Below are positions 16,444 to 26,275 of a stretch of 64,000 bases of DNA, piece after piece. Numbering within the stretch: position 1 is the first letter of the stretch; each line of letters opens with the position of its first letter. This DNA comes from Robertmurraya korlensis NBRC 107688. Its GTDB lineage: Bacteria; Bacillota; Bacilli; Bacillales; Cytobacillaceae. The translations under genes and the position numbers were made by a program. The notes under the pieces are model-generated. The model saw only the letters and a list, made by a program, of their open reading frames with translations, searched no databases and had not been told where the DNA came from. The stretch lies in assembly GCF_001591645.1 (NCBI RefSeq), contig NZ_BCVH01000003.1, positions 1 through 64,000 of the forward strand. Direction: 5' to 3'.

Positions 16444-17796
16444 ATGAAGAGGAAGATTTGGTCCATATTCGTGTTAGTAGCTGTCTTTTGTATCGTCTTA
16501 GCAGGTTGTTCTGGAAATAGCACAAAAGAAAAAGCTTCGTCCGAGACAAAATCGGATGAAAAGGTAACAATTAAGTTCCACACTCATGGAAATGAAGCAT
16601 CATACAACTGGAAGGAAACGATCGCTGCCTTTGAAGAAGAGTACCCTAACATCAAAGTAGATTTAGTGATTCTAAGTGAAAAGGGAGATACACAGGAAGC
16701 AACGAAAAAGCTAGATTTAGCTGCTGCTTCAGGCGAGCAAATGGATGTTCTCATGTTCAGTGATCCTGCAAGTTATGCACAGCGTGTAAGTATGGGAATG
16801 GTTGCTCCTATTGATGAGTTTATAAATGAAGAAGGTTACAAGGTGACAGAAGAGTATAAGGTAGATACGCAAATTGACGGGAAGTATTATTCGCTTCCGG
16901 GGAAATTTAACCCGTGGTACGTTCTATTAAATAAAGACCACTTAGATGCAGCAGGACTAGAGGTACCAACAGATTGGACATGGGATGAATTTGCTGAATA
17001 TGCGAAGGCAATGACAACGGATGATCACTATGGAACATACTTCCACGGACCGCAAAATGGTGGTTGGATGGAATTCTTAAAGTTAGCTCTTGCTAGTGAA
17101 GAGGATGATACGGAATTCACAACGGCTGATGGAAAATCAAATCTTGATCATCCACTGTTCAAAAAGACGCTTGAACTTCGTTTGAAAATGGAAAAAGAGG
17201 ATCAATCAGCTGTTCCTTACACAGATATTTTATCTCAAAAACTTCATTACCGGAATCAGTTCTTTAATCAGGATTCAAGTTCGATTCTAATCGGTAGCTG
17301 GATGAATACAGAGCTTGGCGGAACGGAACAGTTCCCGTTAAACTTTCATGTAGCGGTTGCTCCGTATCCGAAAAACGAGAAAGGTTCAACAGAAGGCTTC
17401 ACGCCTGTAACAACAGACTTCATGGCGGTTGCCGGTACGTCTGAACATAAGGAAGCGGCCTATCAATTTATTCGTTGGTATACAACGGATGGCCAAATTG
17501 TTCAGGGGAAAAACATTCCTTCCTGGAGCAAAGTAAGTGAAGGTGATTTAGCAGGTATTGTTGACAAGATTCTTAGCGGAACGGTCAATCCTGAAAAAGT
17601 GGATAAAGACTCCTTAATTAATGTCTTAACGAATGCGAAGTCATCCAAGATTATTTCACCTGTATCTTATCAGGCTGAAATCTATAAGGTAATCAATGAA
17701 GAATATGAAAAGCTGATCTTTGGTGAACAAGATGTAGAGAAAACAATTGAAGCTGCTCAAGAAAGAGTACAAGGAATCATTGATAGTAATAAATAA
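16444..17796 (+). CDS. Extracellular sugar-binding lipoprotein of an ABC importer
   Basis: 450 residues. The lipoprotein signal peptide ends in LAGC (about residues 19-22), and a Ser/Lys/Glu linker leads into a family 1 solute-binding fold. Visible pieces are ITFHTHGNE-like strand 1, AAFEEEYPNIKVDLV, LDLAAASGEQMDVLMFSDPA and the C-terminal AAYQFIRWY. It should capture oligosaccharides at the cell surface for the two permeases at 21.5-23.3 kb. RBS is AGGGGGAAAGG. The operon order and the enzymes downstream suggest a uronic-acid-containing oligosaccharide as ligand. Confidence 0.9.
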   Translation: MKRKIWSIFVLVAVFCIVLAGCSGNSTKEKASSETKSDEKVTIKFHTHGNEASYNWKETIAAFEEEYPNIKVDLVILSEKGDTQEATKKLDLAAASGEQMDVLMFSDPASYAQRVSMGMVAPIDEFINEEGYKVTEEYKVDTQIDGKYYSLPGKFNPWYVLLNKDHLDAAGLEVPTDWTWDEFAEYAKAMTTDDHYGTYFHGPQNGGWMEFLKLALASEEDDTEFTTADGKSNLDHPLFKKTLELRLKMEKEDQSAVPYTDILSQKLHYRNQFFNQDSSSILIGSWMNTELGGTEQFPLNFHVAVAPYPKNEKGSTEGFTPVTTDFMAVAGTSEHKEAAYQFIRWYTTDGQIVQGKNIPSWSKVSEGDLAGIVDKILSGTVNPEKVDKDSLINVLTNAKSSKIISPVSYQAEIYKVINEEYEKLIFGEQDVEKTIEAAQERVQGIIDSNK

Positions 17797-17837
17797 GGAT
17801 AGACAAGAAATAAAGAAACTATAATAATAGAAAGAAA

Positions 17838-17863
17838 GGGTTGTAAACGATTACAACCCTATC
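17838..17863 (+). promoter_or_regulatory. Consensus cre site embedded in a hairpin
   Basis: TGTAAACGATTACA matches the cre consensus at every position. It is also the core of a longer palindrome (GGGTTGTAA / TTACAACCC) between the binding-protein gene and the sensor kinase gene. It may act as a CcpA roadblock, an mRNA-stabilising hairpin, or both. The following T tract is weak. Confidence 0.6.
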
Positions 17864-17888
17864 TTTGTATTAAAAAGGGTGTTAGGCG

Positions 17889-19721
17889 ATGCAGAAGAGA
17901 CATTGGATGCTACAGCCGAAGTCGTTTCGGTTTAAGGTTATTTTTATTTCGATTATTTGCCTTGTGATTCCTGCGACCATCTCTTTGTTAATTTATAATT
18001 ATTTAACAACAGATACTTTAAAAGAGCAGGCTCTTTCTAATGCTAATCGAGAGCTTACGATAGCCAATGAATATGTAGAAAAGCTACTAGAAGACATGCT
18101 ATACATAACAAACTTTATCCAACTCGATGCAGAGATGAACACGATTTTAAAAGAAAAAGCAAAAAGTAACACCTCATCCATACCATCAGAATATGAGAGT
18201 TTTATTGATGAAAACCGTATCAATAAGACGATCGAAAATATTACACTGGTTGGCGAAAAATCATATGTAACGATTCTATTGAAAAACGGTAAGTCTTATA
18301 CCAATTATTCTAACTGGGATTACGATCCCAATCAGTTAGTGAATGAAGATTGGTTTAAACAATTAGACGATCTAAAAGGATATGAATCGTTATGGATTGG
18401 AAGTCAGCCAACGATGTTCAAATCGGAAATAAAAAATAATCCGTACCAAATATCTGTTGCTAGAACACTAAGAGATGAAAACGTAAAGGTGTATGGGTAC
18501 GTAATTGTTACGATCATGGAGAATAAAATTAATGAACTGTTTAGTGGCTTACAGGGCCACGAAGAAATGATGTTATTAAATGCTTCGAATCAAATCCTTT
18601 CTCATCGCGATGATTCTAGAATTGGTGGAAAATTTCAATACAGTTCCCAGCTAAAGGAACAGAACTCATCCAATATCTTTCAAATATCTAAAAAAGACTA
18701 CCTCATTGCAGAGCATAACATCTCCTTCACAGGGTGGAAGTTGGTGTCGATTGTGCCCTACAAACAGGCTGTTAATAAAATTAATTCCATATTCAATAAA
18801 GTATTTGTGGTCCAAGTAGTCTCCTTTGCCCTATTTTTGTTTTTAATGGCTTATCTTCTTCGAACGATTACCAAACCTATTGTTCATTTAGGGAATGTGG
18901 CACAAAGCGTAAAGCATGGGAATTTATCGGTTCGTTCCCGAATTCGTAGCAGGGATGAGGTTGGTAGACTATCAGATTCCTTTGACCATATGCTAGATCG
19001 TGTTAATGAAATGATTAAGGAAATCACCGTAACACAGGAACGGAAAAGGAAAGCGGAGCTCGCGATGCTACAAGCGCAAATCAATCCTCATTTTTTATTT
19101 AACGTCCTGAATTCCATTCGAATGAAAGTGTTAGTTAAAGGGGATAAGGAAAGTGCTAACATGATAAGCTCCTTATCGAAATTATTACGTATGACCATTG
19201 ATAAAAACAAAGAAACGATTACCTTTCAAGAAGAAGTCCAAATGGTTCTGGATTATGTTCATCTCATGAATATGAGACAGAAAGAGGAAGTGAAGGTAGA
19301 GCTTCAAATCCACGAAGAAGCCAATTCATTAAGAATTCCACGATTCATCTTACAGCCGATCATCGAAAACTCTATCATTCACGGGTTGAGCCAAAGTGAA
19401 GGCACCATTGTAGTGAGAACGGAAATGAAGGCTTCTCAGCTGGTAATTGTCATTGAAGATGACGGACAAGGAATGGATCAAGAATCGCTGGTCACTTTAC
19501 AAAGAAAGGTTAGTCAACCATCTGGAATCGACTTCATAAGTAGTGAACACACAACTGGATTCTCGTCCTTAGGGTTATCGAATGTGTATGAAAGAATGTT
19601 TATTACTTTTGGCAAATCCTTTCATATGGATATTCAAAGCAAATCTGGAGAGGGGACAAAAGTTTTTCTAACCATTCATAAAGGGGGCTGTCATACGGAT
19701 GTACAAAGTGATGCTAGTTGA
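17889..19721 (+). CDS. YesM-type sensor histidine kinase
   Basis: 610 residues. An N-terminal membrane helix (about 17-37), an extracellular sensor domain of about 270 residues, a second helix (about 300-322) and a HAMP linker (about 323-375) come first. A His_kinase domain follows, with the phospho-acceptor in QINPHFLFN (His401), and then a GHKL ATPase (PIIENSIIHGL, EDDGQGMD). YesM kinases sense extracellular carbohydrates and pair with AraC-type YesN regulators; the partner overlaps by 23 nt. The binding protein encoded upstream may present the ligand. Confidence 0.92.
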   Translation: MQKRHWMLQPKSFRFKVIFISIICLVIPATISLLIYNYLTTDTLKEQALSNANRELTIANEYVEKLLEDMLYITNFIQLDAEMNTILKEKAKSNTSSIPSEYESFIDENRINKTIENITLVGEKSYVTILLKNGKSYTNYSNWDYDPNQLVNEDWFKQLDDLKGYESLWIGSQPTMFKSEIKNNPYQISVARTLRDENVKVYGYVIVTIMENKINELFSGLQGHEEMMLLNASNQILSHRDDSRIGGKFQYSSQLKEQNSSNIFQISKKDYLIAEHNISFTGWKLVSIVPYKQAVNKINSIFNKVFVVQVVSFALFLFLMAYLLRTITKPIVHLGNVAQSVKHGNLSVRSRIRSRDEVGRLSDSFDHMLDRVNEMIKEITVTQERKRKAELAMLQAQINPHFLFNVLNSIRMKVLVKGDKESANMISSLSKLLRMTIDKNKETITFQEEVQMVLDYVHLMNMRQKEEVKVELQIHEEANSLRIPRFILQPIIENSIIHGLSQSEGTIVVRTEMKASQLVIVIEDDGQGMDQESLVTLQRKVSQPSGIDFISSEHTTGFSSLGLSNVYERMFITFGKSFHMDIQSKSGEGTKVFLTIHKGGCHTDVQSDAS

Positions 19722-21312
19722 TGATGATTATCCTGTGATTCAGTTATTATCCGAAACCATTCAATGGGAGCAAATTGGAGTTACGCTCCAAAGCTCTCAT
19801 GAAAACGGTGCAAGTGCCTTTGAAAAGGCCATGGAAGATATGCCTGATATCCTGATCACGGATATCGGGATGCCCAAGATGAATGGGATTGAGCTTACAA
19901 AAAAATTAAAAGAGAGAAACCCTCATTTACAGGTTGCGATCCTATCCTGTCACTCTGATTTTGTGTATGCACACCAAGCGCTAAAACTTCAAGTTCAAGA
20001 CTACCTTGTAAAGGATACCTTGGATCCAGATGATTTATGTGAGTTAATCAAAAAGTTTAAGGCGACACTTGATGAGAAAAATCATAAAATGATCAAACAA
20101 ATTCAGCTTCAGGAGATGCTGGATCGAAACAAAGAAAGTGTGAAACAACGATTTATTCAAAAGGTAATAGATACGTGTGATATTGATGAGAAGGAAAGAT
20201 TAGCAGAATGCAAATCTCTCGGTCTACATATCGATCAAACAGGCTATGTCGGTTCCTTAGCGATGATTCACGACTTTTCGTTAGTAAAAGAGAAATTTGT
20301 GTCTGAGGACACATTGATGTTTGCCATTAATAATGTAGTCACAGAAGCGATGGAGAGATATTGTTTAGGCGCGGTTCATTTTCAACTGGGACCTAGAGAA
20401 TTCTTTGTGTTCTTTCCTGCTTCATTAGTGTTAAAGAACAATGCGATTTCTGAATCAAAAGAAAAAATGAAGCTCATTCAGCATGCATTAAAAAAATCAG
20501 CAGGTATTTCTCTTTCTTTTATAGTAGGGGATGGTTGTCAATCCGTTTTAGAGTTTAAAGAAGAAGTAATTGGTTTAATTGATAGCAAACAGCAGAGTTT
20601 TTATATGGAACCTGGGACCATTGTTGATAGGAATAAAGAACAGGAGTCCCAAACAGAAGAGCTATTTTCTAAATATGACCAAGCGGCCGCTGAAATGAGA
20701 GAGCTCATCATGCTTCGAGACGAAGACCGGATTCCGGTTTTCGTTAATAAGTGGACTTCATTTTTTAATGATTATCAATTCCCACCGGAAATCGTTAAGG
20801 ATTGGCTCGTTAAATTATTATTGGATTTAAGAGGCAAGCTCCAAGCTTTACAGTTTTTCCGAGCTACTCATTCCGTCGAGCCGATGCATAATGAAATTCT
20901 AGACATTCATTTTTTAAGTGAGCTGTATACATGGTTAATTCGTTACTTTCAAACTACTTTATCGAGAATAAACGAGGTTTATGAGCAAACCCGCCGAAAA
21001 GAAATACTAGATGCCTTTAAATATGTTTCTTTGCACATAGAGAAGAAGATTAGTCTGGATGAAGTTTCTAGTCATCTATACTTGAATCCAAGTTACTTTA
21101 GTCGTTTGTTTAAAAAAGAGGTAGGGGAGACGTTTGTTGAATACGTAACAAAGATGAAGATAAATCGGGCGAAAGAATTGCTAGAGCAAACAGCGGATTC
21201 TGTAGGGAAAATATGTGAAAGACTGGGCTATGACAACCAAAGCTATTTTATAAAAATCTTTAAAAACTATGTCGGAGTCACACCGATTGAGTTTCGAACT
21301 GGGAAGATGTAA
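19699..21312 (+). CDS. YesN-type AraC response regulator
   Basis: 537 residues. The receiver domain has DDD at 8-10 and phospho-acceptor Asp55 (LITDIGMPKMNG). A central region of about 280 residues follows, then a C-terminal AraC domain with two helix-turn-helix motifs (ISLDEVSSHLYLNPSYFSRL, ICERLGYDNQSYFIKIFKNY). It is expected to activate the transport and degradation genes downstream. RBS is AAAGGGGG within the end of the kinase gene. Confidence 0.92.
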   Translation: MYKVMLVDDDYPVIQLLSETIQWEQIGVTLQSSHENGASAFEKAMEDMPDILITDIGMPKMNGIELTKKLKERNPHLQVAILSCHSDFVYAHQALKLQVQDYLVKDTLDPDDLCELIKKFKATLDEKNHKMIKQIQLQEMLDRNKESVKQRFIQKVIDTCDIDEKERLAECKSLGLHIDQTGYVGSLAMIHDFSLVKEKFVSEDTLMFAINNVVTEAMERYCLGAVHFQLGPREFFVFFPASLVLKNNAISESKEKMKLIQHALKKSAGISLSFIVGDGCQSVLEFKEEVIGLIDSKQQSFYMEPGTIVDRNKEQESQTEELFSKYDQAAAEMRELIMLRDEDRIPVFVNKWTSFFNDYQFPPEIVKDWLVKLLLDLRGKLQALQFFRATHSVEPMHNEILDIHFLSELYTWLIRYFQTTLSRINEVYEQTRRKEILDAFKYVSLHIEKKISLDEVSSHLYLNPSYFSRLFKKEVGETFVEYVTKMKINRAKELLEQTADSVGKICERLGYDNQSYFIKIFKNYVGVTPIEFRTGKM

Positions 21313-21330
21313 AACAGAATAACATTTCTT

Positions 21331-21364
21331 AGCGTCCATCTTGTGCAAAGATGGACGTTTTCGA
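21331..21364 (+). terminator. Terminator after the two-component genes
   Basis: CGTCCATCTT and AAGATGGACG pair perfectly around a short loop, followed by TTTTC. This separates regulatory from transport genes. Confidence 0.7.
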
Positions 21365-21477
21365 TTTTAACAACTAGAAATAAGTCAAAATAGTATAGAG
21401 ATACATCAAAATACTGCTAATGGTGAAAATTAGTATTCTTTTATAATAAAATTATACAAAAAATCGAGGTGAAAAAG

Positions 21478-22422
21478 ATGAGTGCCAACACTGAACTCTC
21501 CAAATCAACACAGGTGACTGAGAGACGTACAACTCAAAAAATCAATAAGGAGAAAACAGAAAACGTAGCTGGTTTATTGTTTGTTTCTCCCATGCTCATT
21601 GGAGTGTCTGTTCTTGTATTAATTCCGATTTTGGCTACATTTTTACTGAGTTTTGCCGAATGGAGCTTTATTACTCCCTTATCACAATTAAAATGGGTTG
21701 GATTTGATAATTTCACAAGACTGTTTGAAGATCCTATTTTCTTAAAATCAATTATGAATAATGCGATCTTTATTCTTACTGTTCCTATTTGTATGATCAT
21801 ATCCTTATTACTGGCTATTACGATTGATCGAAATGTGTATATGAAAGGATTTTTTAAAGTAGCCTTCTTTATGCCTTATATCTCAAGTGTGGTCGCTATT
21901 GCAGTTGTTTGGCAAGTACTATTCCATCCTTCTGCTGGGCCCATTAACCAAGTGTTGATGTCTCTTGGAATCGACAATCCTCCCAAATGGATTGCTGACC
22001 CAAATTTCGCGTTGATTTCCATTATGCTCATTCAAGTCTGGGTATCGATTGGATTTAATATGATTATATTCTTAGCGGGATTACAAAATATCCCGAAGGA
22101 TTTATACGAAGCCGCAGATATTGATGGAGCGAATGCGTGGGTGAAATTCAAGCATATTACCGTACCAATGATCTCACCAACATCCTTCTTCCTCTTCATC
22201 ACAGGGATCATTTCAACATTTAAGGTATTTGATTTAGTCGCTGTTTTAACAAAGGGTGGGCCGATGCACTCGACCTCTATGATTGTTTGGAACCTTTATG
22301 AAACCGCTTTCGTTAACTTGAAAATTGGTCCTGCCTCGGCAATGGCCGTTGTTCTTTTTGTGATTGTGTTCGCGATTACCATTATCCAATGGATCGGACA
22401 GAAAAAATGGGTGAATTATTAA
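21478..22422 (+). CDS. Sugar ABC transporter permease (MsmF/YesP-like)
   Basis: About 314 residues with six membrane helices. The EAA loop reads YEAADIDGANAWVKFKHITVPM, the contact site for the ATPase. Start ATG 21478 is preferred over GTG 21469, which lies inside the CGAGGTG ribosome binding site. It forms a heterodimer with the next gene product to import oligosaccharides. No ATPase gene is present, as in other Bacillus loci that share MsmX. Confidence 0.9.
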   Translation: MSANTELSKSTQVTERRTTQKINKEKTENVAGLLFVSPMLIGVSVLVLIPILATFLLSFAEWSFITPLSQLKWVGFDNFTRLFEDPIFLKSIMNNAIFILTVPICMIISLLLAITIDRNVYMKGFFKVAFFMPYISSVVAIAVVWQVLFHPSAGPINQVLMSLGIDNPPKWIADPNFALISIMLIQVWVSIGFNMIIFLAGLQNIPKDLYEAADIDGANAWVKFKHITVPMISPTSFFLFITGIISTFKVFDLVAVLTKGGPMHSTSMIVWNLYETAFVNLKIGPASAMAVVLFVIVFAITIIQWIGQKKWVNY

Positions 22423-22436
22423 GGGGGGAGTAAGAA

Positions 22437-23270
22437 ATGGTGAAGTTATTAGGGATGAAAAAAAGTATCATCACGGTATTGATGCTAGCAGTTAGTGTGT
22501 TGTTTCTATTGCCTTTTGTTTGGATGCTTTCAACATCCTTTAAAATCGAAGCAGATGTATTCAAATTTCCCATCCAGTGGATTCCGGAAAGGTGGAATGG
22601 CTTTAATAATTATAAGGAAGTATGGTTTGGCGATTATCCTTTTTATGTTTATTACTGGAACACCATTAAAGTAACCGTTCTAACAACTTTGGTTTCTGTT
22701 GTTGTATCTGCACTCGCTGCGTACGGATTTTCAAAGGTAAAGTTTCCAATTGGCAGATTTCTTTTTATCATCGTGCTAGCCACTTACATGGTCCCGCCAC
22801 AGGCCATCCTTGTTCCACAATTCATCTTATTTAGGAAAATCGGTTTGTTTGATAGTCACTTTGGGCTTATTCTCCTTGGAAGCTTCAGTGTGCTAGGAAC
22901 CTTCATGTTACGCCAGTTTTTTATGAGTATTCATAATGATCTGATTGAAGCAGCTAAAATTGATGGGGCGGGTCATTGGAAAATATTCTGGTCGATTGCT
23001 TTACCGATCGTCAAGCCAGCGATCGCGACGTATGGAATTCTTCGATTTATCTGGACTTGGAATGATTATCAAAACCCACTGATTTTCTTACGAACAGACA
23101 GTTTATTAACGATTCAGTTAGCGATGCAGAAATTCACCACCATCAATGGGGAATTCTACTCCTTGATCATGGCAGCTGCGGTATCAGCGATCCTACCGCT
23201 GGTCATCGTATTTATCATTGGTCAAAAGCAAGTTATTGAAGGAATTGCCTTAGGTGGAGTAAAAGGCTAG
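22437..23270 (+). CDS. Sugar ABC transporter permease (MsmG/YesQ-like)
   Basis: 277 residues with six helices. The EAA motif is IEAAKIDGAGHWKIFWSIALPI and the C-terminus is GIALGGVKG, typical of CUT1 inner permeases. It starts 14 nt after the previous stop with GGGGGGAG upstream. Confidence 0.9.
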   Translation: MVKLLGMKKSIITVLMLAVSVLFLLPFVWMLSTSFKIEADVFKFPIQWIPERWNGFNNYKEVWFGDYPFYVYYWNTIKVTVLTTLVSVVVSALAAYGFSKVKFPIGRFLFIIVLATYMVPPQAILVPQFILFRKIGLFDSHFGLILLGSFSVLGTFMLRQFFMSIHNDLIEAAKIDGAGHWKIFWSIALPIVKPAIATYGILRFIWTWNDYQNPLIFLRTDSLLTIQLAMQKFTTINGEFYSLIMAAAVSAILPLVIVFIIGQKQVIEGIALGGVKG

Positions 23271-23281
23271 GAGGGAACCCC

Positions 23282-25108
23282 TTGATTACAGCAGATATGA
23301 AAAGCTTATTAGATATGGAAGCACCACTTTTGTTTGGAAGTCATAAAGAGAAGAGTGATTGGTGGAAGAAGGTAGGGAGCTCCACCGCCTATCAGCCATT
23401 ACTTGATGAAATAAGAGTGGAAGCAAAAAGTCTTCTTCAGAGAAAAGAGCCAGAATTGAGCTTTTCCTTGTTTAAGCTATTTGAAGAAAACGGCTCTCGA
23501 GCAGAATATGAAAAGGTGTATTTTGAAAAGAGAAGGCGATTGACGACTTTCGCCATCATGGTGTTACTTGAACCAGATAATAAAGCGTATAGAGAAGAAT
23601 TGGAAAATAGTATTTGGTCGATTTGTAATGAATATTCCTGGTGTTTGCCTGCTCATCTATCAAATACGAGCGAGACGTCAACTGCTGTTGATTTCCCCTT
23701 AAATACCTCTGTGACAAAAACATACTCTATTGATTTGTTTGCAGCAGAAACGGCCTTTTCCTTGGCAGAAATCATGAAATTAACGGAGGATTCTTTGTCA
23801 CCGTTAATTTGTAAGCGCATTTATGAAGAAATCTATAAGAGAATCTTCACATCATTTATGAACTCAACCTTTAAATGGGAAACAGAGACCCATAATTGGG
23901 CGGCCGTATGTGCTGGATCGATCGGTGCAGCGGCCTTGCATCTTATAAACGATAATGACGAGTTAACGCGGATAATCAAGCGCGTTCTACCAGCGATGGA
24001 AGGCTATGTTAGTGGATTTACACAGGACGGCTTTTGTTTAGAAGGCTATGGATATTGGCAGTATGGTTTCGGTTATTATGTGTATTTTGCCGATTTGTTA
24101 AAAAAGCGGACTGCAGGGAAGCTCGATTTATTTGCTTCCGAGAAGATTCATCAAATCGCCTTGTTTCAACAAAGGTGTTTTCTAAATAATCATCTTGTCG
24201 TTAATTTCTCCGATGCTGTTCCAACGGCTTCTGTATTTCTAGGGCTTAGTCATTATTTGAGTAAGATCTATGATGATTTTGACGTTCCAAAAAATGAACT
24301 TCGTGCCAAGTACACCGGAGACCATTGTAGTAGATGGGCACCTGGGATTCGAAATATCTTATGGTTTGATGAACATGCAAAAGAAACCATTTGGGGAAGA
24401 GGAACGTTTTTCTCGATGGAATCCGGATGGTATATCTCACGGTATCAGGACCTATCAGGTAATTACTCCTTTGCGACGAAGGCTGGTCATAATAACGAGC
24501 CGCATAATCATAATGATCTAGGTCATTTTATCCTGCAGGGAAACCAAGAGGTATTTTTGAAGGATTTAGGGTCTGGCTTATACACGAAGGATTATTTTAG
24601 TGAAAAACGCTATACCTATGTTGGGAATGGGTCACAAGGACATTCGGTTCCTATCATTAATCATCAATACCAGGTGGAGGGTGAAACTCACTATGCTAGA
24701 TATCTTCAAGTGGATGTTGGAGAAGATGAGGATCATTTGAAGTTGGACTTCGGTAAAGCGTATGATGTGGAACCATTAAAAGCACTCACTCGTTCATTTG
24801 TATGGGTGAAAAAGAATCTGCCAAAGCTCATCATGGAGGATCATTTTTTATTTACTGAACAGCCAATTTCTATTATTGAACGACTGATTGTTCCTTCTTT
24901 ATTAATCACAGAGGAAGAGGATGAAGTGATGTTAGAAGGGAAAAGTAGATTGCGAATTTTCTATGATAGGAGATTGCTTTACTTAGAGGTGAAAAGGTTC
25001 CATTTTGTGAACCATTTTGGTGAAACAGAAGAAAACGCGATGCTGGACTTTACTGTATTAAACCCCAGCAAGGATTGTAAGGTAGAGTTGATTTTTCAAT
25101 TTGAGTGA
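23282..25108 (+). CDS. Heparinase II/III family polysaccharide lyase-like protein
   Basis: 608 residues without a signal peptide. The N-terminal alpha/alpha toroid (about 1-340) includes ETETHNWAAVCAGSIGAAAL and GFCLEGYGYWQYGFGYY. The C-terminal beta-sandwich has NNEPHNHNDLGHFIL, the conserved His-rich Heparinase_II/III motif. These lyases cleave uronic-acid-containing glycans by beta-elimination. Being cytoplasmic, it would act on imported oligosaccharides. TTG start behind TAGGAGGG. The substrate could be glycosaminoglycan-like or a plant or bacterial glycan. Confidence 0.85.
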   Translation: MITADMKSLLDMEAPLLFGSHKEKSDWWKKVGSSTAYQPLLDEIRVEAKSLLQRKEPELSFSLFKLFEENGSRAEYEKVYFEKRRRLTTFAIMVLLEPDNKAYREELENSIWSICNEYSWCLPAHLSNTSETSTAVDFPLNTSVTKTYSIDLFAAETAFSLAEIMKLTEDSLSPLICKRIYEEIYKRIFTSFMNSTFKWETETHNWAAVCAGSIGAAALHLINDNDELTRIIKRVLPAMEGYVSGFTQDGFCLEGYGYWQYGFGYYVYFADLLKKRTAGKLDLFASEKIHQIALFQQRCFLNNHLVVNFSDAVPTASVFLGLSHYLSKIYDDFDVPKNELRAKYTGDHCSRWAPGIRNILWFDEHAKETIWGRGTFFSMESGWYISRYQDLSGNYSFATKAGHNNEPHNHNDLGHFILQGNQEVFLKDLGSGLYTKDYFSEKRYTYVGNGSQGHSVPIINHQYQVEGETHYARYLQVDVGEDEDHLKLDFGKAYDVEPLKALTRSFVWVKKNLPKLIMEDHFLFTEQPISIIERLIVPSLLITEEEDEVMLEGKSRLRIFYDRRLLYLEVKRFHFVNHFGETEENAMLDFTVLNPSKDCKVELIFQFE

Positions 25109-25114
25109 GGAAGG

Positions 25115-26248
25115 GTGAAGAAATTGGTCGAACAAGGTAAATGGATTAACGAAGCGTGGGAACAAATCATTCGTAAAGTGGACCGAACAAGCAAGCGAAT
25201 TGGAGCAAATTTTCCTCATGCCAGTAAAGACGGTCAATATGATCTAGCAGAGCCATATTGGTGGACGGCTGGATTTTGGCCAGGAATTCTGTGGCAAGTG
25301 TATCGGGATACAAAGAACAATGAAATGAAGCAATTGGCACTAGAATGCGAACTTAAGCTGGATGATGTTCAGCAAAACTATTATCGATTAGACCATGATA
25401 TGGGATTTATGTGGACCTTAACAAGTGTGGCTCATTATAAATTAGTAGGAAATGAGGATTCTAAGCGACGAGCTTTACTAGCCGCTAATCTTTTAATGGG
25501 CCGCTTTAATGTGAATGGAAACTTTATAAGAGCATGGAACCCTTGGACGGAAGGGGAGGACAATAGTGGGGTGGCGATTATTGATTGTTTAATGAATCTT
25601 CCTCTCTTGTACTGGGCGTCTGAAGAAACAGGGGACCCGAGATTTAAGAGTGTGGCCAAAAAGCATGCCGATACCGTGTTGGAACATTTTGTCCGAAGTG
25701 ATGGTGCGGTTCATCATATTGTGCGATTTGATCCTGAGACTGGAGAAAGGGCCGAAGCTATATGTGGCCAAGGATATGCACCTTTCTCTGCATGGTCAAG
25801 AGGAGTTGCTTGGGCGATCTATGGGTTGGCCTTAAGCTACCATCATACGAATCAACCGAATTATTTAGAGGCAGCAAAAAGAGTCGCGCACTTCTTCCTT
25901 TCACATCTTCCGGAGGATTTAGTTCCAGCCTGGGATTTTCGCCTACCGAGTGGGGTAGAGGCACCAAGAGATTCGTCTGCAGCGGCCATTGCTGCCTCTG
26001 GTCTTCTGTTATTAGCTGAAAAGGTCGAAGAAACCGAGTCCCCACTGTATCAAAAGGCAGGGGAAAACATCTTAAAGTCTCTATATATGAACTACGGAGA
26101 TTGGAAGGGAACGGAAGAGGGATTGATCCTCCATGGCACCAGCCACTTTCCCGAAGGTAAATATACCGACAATCCTCTGATTTACGGAGATTACTATTTT
26201 GTAGAAGGCATGGCCAGATTAAAAGGGTATAAAGAGTTATTTTGGTAG
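25115..26248 (+). CDS. GH88 unsaturated glucuronyl hydrolase
   Basis: 377 residues of an (alpha/alpha)6 barrel. The two catalytic aspartates of the family are visible as LDHDMGF (Asp95) and IIDCLMN (Asp157). The conserved GQGYAPFSAWSRGVAWAIYG stretch and WDF are also present. The enzyme removes the unsaturated uronic acid left by a polysaccharide lyase through hydration, which matches the lyase gene 6 nt upstream. GTG start behind GAGGAAGG. Cytosolic. Confidence 0.92.
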   Translation: MKKLVEQGKWINEAWEQIIRKVDRTSKRIGANFPHASKDGQYDLAEPYWWTAGFWPGILWQVYRDTKNNEMKQLALECELKLDDVQQNYYRLDHDMGFMWTLTSVAHYKLVGNEDSKRRALLAANLLMGRFNVNGNFIRAWNPWTEGEDNSGVAIIDCLMNLPLLYWASEETGDPRFKSVAKKHADTVLEHFVRSDGAVHHIVRFDPETGERAEAICGQGYAPFSAWSRGVAWAIYGLALSYHHTNQPNYLEAAKRVAHFFLSHLPEDLVPAWDFRLPSGVEAPRDSSAAAIAASGLLLLAEKVEETESPLYQKAGENILKSLYMNYGDWKGTEEGLILHGTSHFPEGKYTDNPLIYGDYYFVEGMARLKGYKELFW

Positions 26249-26275
26249 AATTCCGTAAAAGGAGGCATGGAGCCA

